Made by a program: the position numbers and the translations under genes
Part shown: positions 36,201 through 48,500 of the stretch, piece after piece
Layout: each line of letters starts with the position of its first letter
Numbering within the stretch: position 1 is the first letter of the stretch
The notes under the pieces: generated by a model
Told to the model about the DNA's origin: nothing
Seen by the model: the letters and a program-made list of their open reading frames with translations, nothing else
Database searches by the model: none
Assembly (NCBI GenBank): GCA_029207755.1
Contig: JARCOQ010000009.1
Location: forward strand, 32,200,914 to 32,264,913
Direction: 5' to 3'
Length of the DNA: 64,000 nt
From: Chamaea fasciata
Lineage: Eukaryota > Chordata > Aves > Passeriformes > Sylviidae

Positions 36201-39200
36201 CTGGAGCTAGGAGAATTTTACCAGCGAGAATACAATTTTTCCTGGAGCAGTATTGCTTTGAAGAGTATATTTTTTCTGCTTTCATTGATGCTTTTGTGCT
36301 CAGCTAAAGTGTTTCCATCTTTTAACTTGATCCACACAGGCCTTCTGGGAGCAGCCAGCTGCTGTCTGATAGTGGTGTTCTCTTCCTGCAGTTTGAGAGG
36401 AGGCACGGAGTTAAAATAATGAGCTTTTTTTGTGAAAATCTCCTTGTTAAAAATACTTTGTTGCTTAAATGTCAGTTTACAACGTGCATGCGTGTTCTTT
36501 TGTAAACGTGGTTAATCATCAGTCACGTGAATTCATACCTTAGCAGATTGGTATGGACATTTTTAAAAAGTACAGGATATCAAGGATAGGGCCATAAGAT
36601 TGCATAAAGGAAGGAGAGGTGATCAGTTTTGTTCCCCTTTAGTGTCCTTTCCTCTTTGAGCAGTGAGAGCCTTTCAATCTTTACATTACACACACTAGTT
36701 GCAGCTGTGTCTCAACTGTATATAAAACATCCCTGTAAGTTTAATAATAATTTTTTTAAAACTCAAAAACCGTAGTTGGAAGAAGGAGGTACAGATGGAG
36801 ATTTCTGATTTATTGCGATGTGGGAGGAGCAGGTGTCTGAGACCGAGCTCCCAAGCACTGTAGTAACTTTGTGTCTCTCAGCATTGGCTGTGGAAGTTCA
36901 GTTGCAGCCCGTGGGGTTCTCGTGGTGCTGTTTTGCCCTCACAGAAGGAAGCAGGCAGTGAGTGTAAAGGATCGGGACCCTACATCCTTAAAATCCCAAG
37001 CTGGATGGGCAGCGTTCAGGACGAGCCTCATCCTAAGCGGGAAGAGGAAAGCCAGGGTAGCCGAACGTCACGGGAATGTGTTACTCCCTTCCGCAACAGG
37101 AGGTGGCACTCGTAAAGCACCGGAGACCTGGGAATAGGCTGGGTCGGGTAACCCTGCAGAGGATGGCGGAATCTAACAGGGTCAACTTGTCTGTCTTGGA
37201 ATCTAGGCAGCAGAGATGCAGCTAATCTTATTTCATCTACAGAGAGAGAGATTAATCTTTTTCATCTGTGCAGAGAGACACCCTGTGGCAGTGTGAGAGT
37301 GCAGTGAAAAATGAGAAAACATGCAAGTAAAAAGATATGCCAGTCTCTTCTTTCTTTATATGGTGATGGTCAGCTTCAAGGCAACAGGTTAAATATTTTT
37401 GCAGCATTTTCAGAAAATGAACTTTTGTGATGATGAAGTGTCTTTCAGTGGAATGTCGTTTCAATGTCATTATGTTTAACATTGATTTATAACTGGCTGC
37501 TTGCTCTAAAAGTTTAAGAACAACAAATTACTCAAAATTTAAGGAAAAGAAATTTACTTCCAGGGCATTATCTTTGCCCCAAAATCTTTTTTTCTTTTTG
37601 GAAAACTTGGGCTATCCAGAAGTAAAAAGGGAAGCATTGCTGTTCTGGGAAGAAGCTGAGGGATCTGGATTATTTGTTCTTCTCCAGACTTGGCAGTGGA
37701 GAGCAGTATTGGCAAAGCTGTATTTTTGTAGCATACTTTATGCATTTTTGTTCAATAGCTTTGTTCTGTTTTCATTCCCAGTTACAGTGACATTAAAAAG
37801 AGAAAACCTGTTTCCTCCGTGAAGTGATTGTTGCCCTTGCAATCTGTTCACCAAACTTAGCTGCCTTATCAAAGCTTGCTTTCATTTCCTTGGTGGAAAA
37901 CCCTTCCTGATGATTAGTCTTTCCTTAAACATGATGAAGGGAGTAATAAATACCTGTTACTAATTAGTCCCACTTTCAGTTTGCAGTGCAAAAGTTTCAG
38001 ATGGTTGTAGGCTTTCCCATCATATGAACTCCAGTATAACTCTAGGGTTTAAACTGGCAATATTCTGTTCTGTGCAGGTCTTGCTGTACAGCAAGATGGT
38101 GTTAAGAGCTGTGAAAGGGATAGGTTGGGGGCCAGGACTGTCTTCCATACAAATTTTCTTAGTTACAAAAATAAAATGGAATGTATCACAAGAGATGTAT
38201 GTAAAATGAAACCATTTTTGCTTAGAAAATAGACTTTGATTAAAAATTTCACTTGTTCCACATCAAACCCATGTGAAATGCACTGTACTGAAATGATATA
38301 GTTGGGCAGTTGTCTTCTGTCTTCACAATTATAAAGAATTGTGTTTTTTCCCAAGTCTGCCTGCTAGGGAGAGAAAATAGCCAGAGAAGCTGGTGAGGAA
38401 TTACTTTTCACTGCTGGTTTTCCCAGCAGTTTAATGGACAGTATTTTGCCCATAGGAACTCTGTGTGTTGATGAGAAATTCAGGTATTTTGGTACTTAAT
38501 GCAATATGAAGCTGCTCCTCTGATTTTCAAAATCTTTGCAGCTGCACACTTGGGCAGGAGCGGTTTTGCAAATCAGTTGTGACACACTTTAAAGCTTATC
38601 AGCTATCCGCTAAAGCTTAGACTTTGCATTTTTTTTTTCTTCTAACATTTAACATTAATATTTCCTGCTGGTGAAAGAATATGACACACCTGTTATTGCT
38701 TGAACTGCCCAAATGGGTTACCATAAGGCTCTGGAAATTGGGAGGGTGTTTTGTGCAGCCATCTCATTATTTACAGTGTGTGTTGATAATACTTTGCATG
38801 CATTGCAAAATATTTGGTGGTGGTTTCCTTTAAGAGAGTGTACTGGTCCAAGGTATTAAAAAATAAAAAAGAAAAGGCGACTTACTTGAATTTGAATAGG
38901 GTTCAAGAGCTATTGAAGGTAATCTTTGTGAGTTATACCACAAAGCTGTAAACAGACTAATTTGGCAATTTATTGGCGGCTTTTATTGTTGCATGTAATT
39001 TGCCTTCTTCTTTGCAGGTCACTTCCCAACACAATTGGTAACATTTCAGGAGTCATTTACTGCTGTGCCCTAATTGCTCCTTCCAAACCTCTGACTCAGT
39101 ACAAAGGAATAGAATGGATGATCTAAAACCACTTCACAGTTCAAAACTCTACAAAGAGAACTGAGCAAAAAGCTTCTACTTATGCAGTAGCAATGAAATA

Positions 39201-42200
39201 ATTAGATTGAAAATCCCCTTTTGCTCAGGTTCAAAACGTTGTCAGGTTTTTTATTAAAACCCCTTCACTGCTGCTGGGATGACTTCCATGAAGAAACAGT
39301 GGATGTCTGTCAGCACCTCTGTATCATAGTGTGTGGTTGGCTTTGATTGCTCCATCTTTCGAAGGTGGGACTTCTGACATGACTCAGGGGAGCTTTTGGG
39401 GAAGCCAGAGGTGTGAAATTTGCCACAGATCCTTGTGGTACATTCAGCAGCATCTCCCATTTCTGAAGTGTGTGTGTTTGCTGACTTCTCAGAGAGCTGG
39501 GCAGCTCAGGGTCTCTCCCCTGGGAATGTGGCTGTTCGTCTGTCTGCCCAGAACTACGGATTTAAAGTTTCTTGGGCCTTTCAGACTCTCCAGCATGTCC
39601 TCAATCTCACATTACTTAGTTAATATATGCTTGCTCAGGATTGATCTGAAAAAGTATCTGAGCAATTTTGGTAGAGTCATACCCTTTTATATAAGAATGA
39701 GAAACCCAAACTAAACAGTTCACAGGCAAGTAGCAGACAAATGAACTGGTCTGACCGGTGTTCACCTTGGGCAGAAAGGGTTTGACAAGTCCATCAGCCT
39801 CTTGGTTTGGTTTTGGCTCATGATGGGTCAACAGCGAGCATTGTGCTGCTGCTGCAGATCTCTGGGGTTTGAAACAATGGGAGAGGTGGTGTCAGCCGGG
39901 AAAGAGCCTTTGGAAGTGCAGCAGCTCTGGGTGAGACACAAGGAGGCCTAGCCTAATTAGCGCTCTGAGTGATTAAGAGTTGCAGGAGTAGATAAGAGCC
40001 TTTTAATCAGGGTTTTTAATGAGTTTTGTGTAGTCCAGTCAGCTTTTCAAGTTTGCTTTTGTCATGACTGAGCTTGCTCCCTCTGCAGCAGTAGAGAAAT
40101 TTTCTCTTGTCAATGTCTTGGCATTTTGTTGGTGCTGATTCTGGGAATGATTTGCTGCTTTCTATTTAAAGTGGAAGTTTTGACAAATGAGGACTTAATA
40201 CTATTTGACAGATTTTTTTAAAAACTTTTTTTTATTATTATTATTCCCACTGGTGAAAACCCTCTGAGCTTTAACAATATTTAAATATTTCTGGTGCCCT
40301 CTGAGTACCACCACAGATCTCTGCTGCTTCCTTCTGTGTTTAGGATTTGTCCAGCTTTTTCTTTTTTCCTGAAATAAATCACAAGGGGAAGTGAGAAGAA
40401 TGAAGAATTCATCCCATAGTTGAAAGCAGATTTTGGAGTCCTTTGACCTGGCTTTTTTATTAGGGAGAAAAGGGACAGAATGTAGTCTAAGCTTGCTTGT
40501 TAAACAGGTGTTAAAGCTTACCTTCTGTGCAGTTGTTCGAGGGATTTTTACATGAGGTTTGAAGGTTGGCTGGTTGAGCTTTGCTGCAGGAAATGTTTCA
40601 TCTTACCCCACTGTTTCCTGGGGTTTGAGTAACTTCTAACTGAAAGTCCAATCAATGCTTAGAAAATAAACTTGGGTTAAAAGAAAGTTCACTTTTTCCA
40701 TATGGAAAATGAACTATCAGTAGTCCTGGGAAGAGTAGGAGTGATCTGCTCTTGAGGATGGGTGAGCTGATGCAGAAGATTCAGAGTTAAAGCCAAATCT
40801 TCTGAGATCCGGGAGAACTAGAATTTGCCTGGATGATAAATCCCACAATGCTTTTTTTTCCCCCATGGTGAGACTTGGCCTTTGGGGTAGTGCTGCTGAA
40901 CTGTTCAGTACTTTCTTCATTTTCATCTGCGGACAGATTTACTTAAAAGGTAAAAAAAACCCATAAAACCCCAATGTGGACACTTCAGGAGCTGGCACAT
41001 CTCTCCAATGAAACCTTGCTTGTGCTCTGCCTACTGAGAGCTTCCTCTGCTCATTTGGAAGTGCCCCATGAAATGAAGATGAAACCAATCACTTTTAAAC
41101 AAGCTCCTGATATTTTATGGCAGAGTTGTATGCACAGTCCCTTCATCTCCCATCAGAGGTGGGAATGAGATTTCCTCAGTGGGCTTTCCCAAGCCACGTG
41201 CTTGTAAATAAAAGGGAAAGGAGAAAGTGGATTGAAATGCCATTAGTAATTGCCAGAGGAAGATGTTGGGAGCTTTGATACTTCCAAGGAGATGCTGAGT
41301 CACTGATAGATTGTGACGCGAACTGAGCCTGGAAACACCAGGCCTGCCATTCAATATTTTATCAGCCTCAGCTACTGTTTATCAGGGTTTTGTTGCTTGC
41401 TCTGCCTTTATCAGAAATGCAGGGGCAGTTGTAACCTTTGCCTGTGTGTATTCTCTGAAGAGGTGATCGGTCATCATTTTCCCCACAATTAAAAATATTG
41501 CTGTTTAACCTTGATGGCTGTTCTAATTGTCATTGCTGGATGATAGGAAACCACATCTGAGCTGGAGTCCTGACCTTGGAGACTGAACAGGGAGTGCTGG
41601 AGCAGTCTGGGAAATCACCAGTACTGGGGAAAGACCGGGAATGCTGTGCTAAAGAGGCTGTGGAGAGCTCCAGGGTTGTGTCGTATCAGGAAACAGTTTT
41701 AATCCCCATTAAGCTAATCTGGTGGGATAGCTCTGAGTGGGAGAGGTTTGTTTTGCCTCCCAAGGCTGTTTGGCCTGTTGGCATGAGAATTTCATGAGAC
41801 TACAGTAGGTGAGGGAAAAGCTCAAGCCACACTGAGAATGAGCACCTTGTTTAGTCCTTTCTTTCCCACTTCTTCCCTTGTTCTTAAAAACTTGTCTGTG
41901 CTATAATTTATTTACTGCTTTGCTAACATATGACTTGCTGGGTTTTTTGTGATTTACTTTTTGCTCTATTTTTTTGTGATTTACTTCAATTTCAACATTC
42001 CTGCTTAGCATCAGCTGGAAAGTAAAGCCAGACTGTGCTTAAAGCGTGTTGTGGTGGTGTTGCAGAATGTTGTGTTGTTTTTTGGGGTGTGGTGGTTTTT
42101 TCGTTTTTTGTTTTTTGATTTTTTGTTTGTTTGTTTTTTGTTTGGTTGGGTTTTTTTGTCTTAGCATTTCTGAAACCTTGTTTGAGTAGTGGGATGTGAA

Positions 42201-45200
42201 ATCCATTCCCTGTGGAGTCAGTAATGCCTGTGTAAGGTTGTTTTGGAGATTCTAGCAGCATATTTGCATTCCCAGCTTCCCTTTTAGTTAACCAAACAAA
42301 GACCACCATGCAGCTGGGACAACATGAAAATACAAACAGTTGAATAAGGGAAAAATTTAAAAAGCAGCTCCAGGACAGAATCAGAATTCCAAGCCAGTTT
42401 TGTAGAACTAATGCTCCAGACTAGTACTGCTGAGCACCTTGATGAATCTGATACACCTGAGAAGTGTTAGGATGGCTCTTCAAAAGGAAAACATTCCTCT
42501 TGGAGCTATGGGCAGGGATCAGCAAATACAAAATAGGGTGATCTGGTAGCCATAGTCATGATTTCCAAGCATCTTTCTGAACAGGTTTCCTTAAGAAATC
42601 AAGAAGATGGGGTTAAGGGGAAATGTCCTTACACAGGGGAAAAAATTGATAAAATTGCAAGAAACGGAAGGTAGTGACAGCTGATTGATTTTTTTTTTTT
42701 TTTTTCCCCTAGCTGAGCTAGAGCTGGAAAGATCTGACCTGCTCAAAATGTTGTAAATGACGTAGGAAAAAGAGGTAACAAGTTCAGTGGCATTGCAAAT
42801 GTGGCAGTTTTATTCAAGATAAATAAGATGAAGTCTTTCTACTAGAAAGATTGTGAAAGGACCTGGGGAGACTGACTGGGCTGGAAAACTGCAGGGCTGT
42901 CAAGTAATCCACATGGGGGACAATGACCTTCTTATCACCTGTTGGATAGAATCTGGTAGAACTTATTGCTCAGGGTCTGAGTTATGAGGTTGTTGTGGCT
43001 GTCTGAGATATCTCAAACTTCAGGCAAATGGGGTTTGGAGCAGCCTGGCCTATGGAAGGTGCCCCTGGCAGGGACAGCTAGTTTGGAATGTGATGAGCTT
43101 TAGTGTCCCTTCCAATCCAAACCATTCCATGTTGGATATCAGGAATTAAGCAGAGAGCTCATGGGTGTAGCATTGATTTGTGTAGCTTATGTTTCTTGAG
43201 TACTGGGCATTCTGATATTCTGATCTAAAGGGATATAGCGCATGTGGAAAATGGTGGAAGGATTAAGGTAGGATTTCTCAACTTGGACAGAACACTATTG
43301 CAAAGCTGTGAGTAGAATAGATTAAATGGGACATGGCATCTACAAATAGAAAAAATTAAGAGCAATGTGTACAGCTGTGCAACTCCTTGCCACAGCACAT
43401 TGTGTGTGCTAGAAATGCATGTGGATTGAAGGAGAGATTTGGCAAAGGAGTGATTCATTTCCTAGAAGCCACCTCTGGCCCTGGAGACTTCTGAGCTGGA
43501 AATTGCAGGAGATCAAAGGAATGACCTTCTGTTTCCTTCCATAGACATCTGTCTTGCTGCTGTGACAGGAGGGATGTGAACATGTCCTAAAATCTAAAAA
43601 TAGTTCCCTGCAGGTATGTGTGGATGGGAAAGAGGATAGACATGAACTGGTCAAGTGGACAAGAGAGGGAAGGGAAGAGAAAGGGATTCAAGGATCCAAA
43701 AGCTTTACAATTATTTTAAAATGAGTGAAAGGGTCATAAGTAGCAATGGGAGAGCATGGGCAGGAACACTGATTTTGGAGGAGCTGGAAGAGTGTGATGA
43801 ATGTAAAGATCTTGGTGCAACAAAGGCATAGGTGGGAAAAAATACAGTGTCCTCCACAGAGAGCCTTTATGTGGTTTGAAGGCTGCTTCTTTTGAACAGA
43901 AAACAGAGGCAGGGTTTGGATATATTTTTAAGGGACGTTTTGTCTAAAACTCTCTCAGGGGAGAGTCTGAGGAGTGGAGTGAGATGGACTCAGGCTCACC
44001 AGGAGCATGGTACAAGGTGTGTGTCAGACTGCACAAGTGCAGTGGCTGCACTGAGCTGGTAGGGCCTATCCTGGCTCAGCACTTAATTCCTGCTGAGCTG
44101 TCCAAAGTTCCAATCCATAGACAAGTCTCCCAGTTAACCATTTTTCCCTTGCTTTGGGTTGGAGCAGAGGAAACACCTCCTTTTCAGACCAATCAAGATA
44201 TGTCTCCGGAAAGCTAAACCTGTATTTACCTGTGCTAGATCAAGTGACCTGGGCCACTTGGAAATGGTCCCCAAAAGCCATCATGCTTCCCCAGAGCAAG
44301 GGTCAGATTTTCCTCTTGGCTGGTGCTTCCTGGCACAGCCAGGCAGCTCTTATCTCCTCTTGGCTGAGCAGTGTGTAACCTTCTGTTACATAAACTCTCC
44401 TTGGTCATGGTATGAGTCCGTGACCTCTTCCTGAGGGAGCATCCTCTCCCTCTGGCTGCCGGTGTCCTCAGGAATTGGTAATAGCAGCATTCCTGCTGGT
44501 CATTTGGACTGCTGAACTGGGGAGGGACAGCTGTTGTCCTGCATCACTGGATCATGTCTTCAGACTAAATTTGGTAAATGCTGCTGATGATTTGAAGGAG
44601 ACTCTCTCACACGCAGTGAAGGGGTTGACTGTGTATGTGAGCTCCCTTCCCTTCCCTGGACACGCTCCAGCCCCTCCGGGGCTCTCTGGCCAGGAGGGAC
44701 AGCACTGGGCACAGCCCTGGAGGTCCCTCGGCAGGGCCAGCCCAGGGGACGGGCCCTGCCCTGGGCCTGTGGCCACCCCATGGCTGGCACAGCCCAGGGG
44801 CCATTGGCCCGGTGCCCCCCCGGGCACCCCTGGGCTCCTGTCCAGCCGCTGGCACAGCACCCCCAGGGCCTTTCCCCACGGGCCCTTTCCAGCCCCTGTG
44901 CCCCAGCCTGGAGCTGCAGGGCCCGGGCTGAGCCCAGGGCAGGACCCGGCACTCGGCCTTGCTGACCCTCACTGCGCTGGCCTCAGATCAATACTTGGAC
45001 AAAGTTTGGAGAACTGCCTTTAAAATGTTTGTACCCGATGGAACTTCCCAAAGGGGATTTCCTGGGACGGAACACAGGTTTAGGGTGCCCTTCAGCCGTG
45101 GTCGCTGGCAGCTGTGCCGCGTGTTGGTGTTCTGTTTAAAGCACAGGCTCTTGCTCATCCCTTCCACTTCTTTTCTTTTGTAGCTCCAAACCCATTTCTT

Positions 45201-45583
45201 CACCTTTGATTGTCCAAGTTGGGCATGCAGAGACCCTGCAGCCCCTGCTTGCCCTGATGGGTTACTTCAAAGATGATGAGCCTCTCCTGGCCAACAACTA
45301 CGCCCGGCACGCGCAGCGGAAATTCCGCAGCGGCCGCATCGTGCCTTACGCGGCCAACCTGGTGTTCGTGCTCTACCACTGCGACCACGTGAACGCCTCC
45401 CAGGAGGAGTACCAGGTGCAGCTGCTGCTCAACGAGAAGCTGCTGGCCTTCCATCACTCCAACGAGACCACCTCCACCTACACAGACCTCAAGGACTACT
45501 ACAAGGACATCCTGGAAAACTGCCACTTCAAAGAGGAGTGCGAGTTGCCCAAAGTCAACGTCACTGCTGTCGATGAGCTGTGA
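32714..45583 (+). CDS. MINPP1: MINPP1, multiple inositol polyphosphate phosphatase 1 (complete, 5 exons)
   Basis: The spliced exons give 453 residues, a little shorter than the human protein (487). The family is a branch-2 histidine acid phosphatase that removes phosphates from InsP6 and lower inositol phosphates, and converts 2,3-bisphosphoglycerate, in the ER and secretory lumen. The N-terminus has a short signal peptide (hydrophobic residues 9-19, likely cleavage after ASA at about 21). The catalytic RHGTRYP motif is at residues 69-75 and the proton-donor HAE motif at 335-337. N-glycosylation sequons lie at N261, N391, N414 and N446. The C-terminus is VDEL (450-453), a KDEL-like ER-retrieval signal. 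All five junctions are GT-AG and keep frame. The strongly conserved core of exon 4 ([18 protein letters not shown]) makes the identification secure. I chose the ATG at 32714 because it has a GCCATGG context and precedes the signal peptide. Confidence 0.96.
33280..33735. repeat. Degenerate minisatellite in MINPP1 intron 1
   Basis: Repeated variants of CTTCCCTGAGGGACTCC and GGCTCTCCCAGAGG recur about every 40-60 bp through most of the 649-bp intron 1. The repetition also creates long open frames on the minus strand (recurring SLREGxGLPQ-like peptides) that are not genes. Confidence 0.7.
33904..34092 (+). CDS. MINPP1: MINPP1 exon 2
   Basis: 189 nt. The acceptor is TTTTGCTTTCAG|AGGTGG and the donor is GCAG|GTAAGG. 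Joined to the 1-nt remainder of exon 1 it reads [20 protein letters not shown] through LPVEELNA. The [12 protein letters not shown] block is diagnostic for MINPP1. An alternative acceptor 2 nt downstream would hit an immediate stop, which fixes the junction. Confidence 0.96.
34979..35076 (+). CDS. MINPP1: MINPP1 exon 3
   Basis: 98 nt between TTTATTGCAG and GTACGT. It encodes [17 protein letters not shown], then [16 protein letters not shown], matching the family's DLIQVAFFTCSFDLAIK block. It contains the N261 sequon. It ends in phase 0. Confidence 0.95.
35083..35175 (+). mobile_element. CR1 3' fragment in MINPP1 intron 3
   Basis: GGCTTGGAGCAACCTGTGCTAGTGGAAAGTGTGGCAGGGGGTTTGGAATGAGATCATCTTAAATGGCCTTCCACCCCAAACCATGCTGT is a diverged, plus-oriented CR1 end. 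It starts only 7 nt after the exon 3 donor. Confidence 0.75.
35951..36084 (+). CDS. MINPP1: MINPP1 exon 4
   Basis: 134 nt. The acceptor is CTCATTTCAG|GTGCTGG and the donor is AAAAG|GTAAAT. It encodes [33 protein letters not shown] and [11 protein letters not shown], the best conserved part of the protein. It ends with 2 nt of a split serine codon completed by exon 5. Confidence 0.96.
42060..42160. repeat. T/G-rich low-complexity stretch
   Basis: TTTTTTGGGG and repeated GTTTTTTGTTTG units over about 100 bp in MINPP1 intron 4. A simple repeat; no promoter or gene is implied. Confidence 0.8.
42689..42705. repeat. Poly(T) run, 17 nt
   Basis: Uninterrupted T17 in GATTGAT...CCCCTAG. A retroposon tail in minus orientation is possible, but no body was recognised. 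Confidence 0.9.
43033..43130 (+). mobile_element. CR1 3' fragment in MINPP1 intron 4
   Basis: GGTTTGGAGCAGCCTGGCCTATGGAAGGTGCCCCTGGCAGGGACAGC, then GATGAGCTTTAGTGTCCCTTCCAATCCAAACCATTCCATG: a diverged plus-oriented CR1 end without the full tail. Confidence 0.78.
44640..44972 (-). mobile_element. CR1 internal fragment lacking the 3' end
   Basis: The reverse complement is nearly identical to the left half of the 23.3-kb copy, from TGAGGGTCAGCAAGGCCGAGTGCC to GGAAGGGAAGGGAGCT. It then stops, missing about 390 bp of 3' sequence and the tail that other copies have. It encodes the decayed ORF2 C-terminal region. It ends about 210 bp before MINPP1 exon 5. Confidence 0.88.
45184..45583 (+). CDS. MINPP1: MINPP1 exon 5 (terminal coding exon)
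   Basis: 400 nt after TTCTTTTGTAG. It encodes [19 protein letters not shown] with the HAE motif, then [37 protein letters not shown] and [10 protein letters not shown], and ends [12 protein letters not shown]. It holds three of the four N-glycosylation sequons. The terminal VDEL is a variant of the KDEL retrieval signal (human SDEL), so ER-lumen residence is expected, with some secretion possible. Confidence 0.97.
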
Positions 45584-48500
45584 GGGAATGAAACTGGACG
45601 AGTGTTCTTCAGATCGGTCTGGGTTCAGTTCCACAGGCATTAGGAACAAGCACTTTGGATGATTTGCTGCTGCTATGTTGATTTTCTAACTTTGCAGATT
45701 TGGGGGGTTGTCTCAGCTTGGTGCACTGGTTCTCTGTTGCATAAGCAGAACTGCATAAACAACTGCTGTCACAGGGAAGTTGTGAGAAATGCGTGATGCA
45801 AGACACAAATACCTGTGTGTTTATATGTGCAAATAAGCTGATTTCATTGGTCACTTCTGTTATGAATGGGCCATAGATGGATTTAAGAGCTGGGGCAGCT
45901 TCTGTTTTACTGGATCTGAAGGTGGTTGGACTGATTCAGTATTGGTTTGTGCTGCCTGTGTTTCTTGCTGCTGTTTTCCTGTGCCATGCATGAAATACTT
46001 CAAACCTTTTTTTGATCCTTTTCCCAAGCTTCTAGAAGGGAGAGGGTACATAGTCCTTCTCCACAGCTGCACAACTTCTGCCTGGACAGCGCCATTTCTA
46101 TTTTGGGCATTTTAAAGTAGGAGGAGTTCCTGCATGCATCACCTGCTTGAAAAAGGGCAAGGAATTAAAAGTCCTAAGGTCATCATCAACCCATCCTGCA
46201 CAGCAAGTTAGTCTTCAGGGTAAGTAAATTATCTTTAAAAAGAAGTAGGGGAAAAAAGACATAAAAGTGAGGGAGTGGAAAGTAGCCAGTCTTCCTTTAA
46301 GGTGCTCTGGGACTCGCAGCAGTTATTCTCGAAATACTCGAGTATTCTTTCACTAACACCATCCATTTCTGGTGTTACTTGGGCATTCAGGTTAGGCTGT
46401 GCTATGGCTCTGAATCTCTTGGTGTCCTGGCCAGGTGGTGACAGTTTTCCTACCAGCTCTGGCTGGAAAACACCTCTGATGTCTCCAGCCTCCTGCTTGA
46501 AATGGAATTGTTGCTAACTCTAAATCCAGGTTTTTGAACTGTCTAAAGATTTGGCTGAGACTTGACTTCTCCTAACTTTAAGGCACCAAACAAGCTGCCA
46601 CTTATGTAGGCCTTACACATTTGGTGTGTCACCTTGCTTTTGCAATGCAGCTGGTTTTAAAGGGGTGAATGGCATAGAAGGACGGTTGATATTTTAAAGC
46701 AACTACACTTTAAGTAGGTTTCCTTATGCCTGAAAGCTGGGAAGTGTTTTAGATCTGTGCAGTGTGACTGTAAAAGGAAAACTGAAGATAACTGATGAGA
46801 AATGTCTGAATTAAGTCAGATAAAGATTCCTTCATCACCTGCAAGGGAATAACTGTTTGACCAAGTTGCCCCAAAGCAAATAAGAGTATGGATTTATGGT
46901 GCTGGTAGCTCTTGAAGTGTGCACTCTCACCATCTGATGAGTGTTCAGAGCTCACCCTGTAAAGTGGGGTTTATTTTGCTGTTTCCTGGGCAGCAGGTGA
47001 AGACTGCGAATAAACGATTACCAGAGCATAGCCTGCAGCAGTTGAGGGTATAAAGGCCTATAGTGCACCTGATAAGTCCTTTTTGTAGGCTCACCCCCGG
47101 AACTGGGAACTTGACTGCTGCAAAAACTGAAAAAAGAAAGCCAAACTCCAAGTTGAGAAAAGTTATACTTAGTGTATGGGGTTTTAATTTTTTTTTTCCT
47201 GAGGACTCAGGCTTTTGTCACTTTTTTTCTTCTTAATATACCTTGTATAAAAGCACTTCATGTGTACATAGCTGTAAGTTAAGGAGCAGTTGAACGCCTG
47301 GTTTTTGCTGTTGCTCTCTGAATGAAGGGCATTTCCCTACCTGTGCTTTCAGGGCCCTGTTTGATTAGTGCACCACTTGCTGCAGATACCAAGAGCTCAC
47401 TGAAGATACTGATTCAAATATTTCAACACTTGCCTGTGTTAAATCCGCAGCTCTTTCTGAAGCTGAATAAATGGTTAGGGAGGAGTTCAGTGCTGCAACA
47501 ACCAGAGGAATATAGGTCAGGATAATTGTCAGCCCCTGCATAGGACTCCTGCTCAATCACCTTTGCATGTCTCCTCTTTCACATGATCCTACCTTGAGAC
47601 TAAGTCAACTGATGCAAATGGTTGTGACAGATGCCAGTTAAGAACTTTATTGCAACATTTGAGTCAGGCTACGAAGAAATGAGCCTTTGTTTAAAGGCAG
47701 TTAAGTTTGGAAAGAGCAGATACGAGGGTGCGAAAATCCACCTTTGAACAAATATTTTTTTCTGTGAGTCAGTGATGATTCATGAACAGAAGGGATGAAA
47801 GCCTGACTATGGGAGATGAATGGAGGATCCTGTTGTTAGTTCAGCAAGACTGATTTTAAGACATCACATTTGTTAAAATATACATCCTTCTTCCTTATGG
47901 AGGGAGGAATACATTGCACTTGACTGCTTTTTTGATTGTGTGCCAGATGAGGTGCAGGAACCAAAAAACACCTTCTATTGTGGAGTGCCCTCAGAAGCTG
48001 TTCCCTGTTTCACCTTGGAGCCTGGGTCCCTCACACCCCCGCTGTAACAGATCTCTCTTCAGCTGCTGTCAGCAATTTACCTGAGAGGAAAATGCGCTGT
48101 TGGAGCTCTGATCTGTGTTTAGAGGATGCTCTGACTCACTCCTTTGGCAGAATTAGAGGCTCAGTGTGGAAACCTTGCACCATTGTGGCACTATAGAAGT
48201 GTTGGGACATAAATACTCTGGGCACTTACTCTGATACTTAGCACTGGGGAGGTGACTTCACTCTGACCCTTTTGTCTAATAAACAAAGACATTTGTTTAG
48301 ATACTTAAAAAAAGAAAACTAAAATGGATCAAAATACTTCAGTGTTGGGCACTAGCTCAGTATGCGGTGTTTGATCAGGCTACCACATCTGGCAGTGCAC
48401 ATTCCCCCATCCTGCAAAAGTCCTGCAAGACCATGCTTTCTCCTCCTTCCTGTGGCTCTGGAGGCATCATCTCAGACATCTGTCAAGGACTCTCTTTGCA

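Larger units (their letters stand above)
36085..45183 (+). other. MINPP1: MINPP1 intron 4 (9.1 kb)
   Basis: Large intron between exons 4 and 5, with GT and AG ends. I see no additional coding exon. Inside are two CR1 fragments (43.03-43.13 and 44.64-44.97 kb), a T-rich low-complexity stretch at about 42060-42160, a T17 run at 42689-42705, and a CpG-richer patch at about 36980-37190 of unknown nature. Confidence 0.85.

Noticed and set aside
37240..37260. GAGAGAGAG and other short runs as functional GAGA elements
   Set aside because: Too short and isolated; expected by chance in a 9-kb intron.
39000..39040. Possible 20-nt micro-exon in MINPP1 intron 4 (TTCTTTGCAG|GTCACTTCCC...ATTG|GTAACA)
   Set aside because: Splice-like ends occur, but exons 4 and 5 already join in frame to give the complete conserved protein. 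An extra 20 nt would break the frame.
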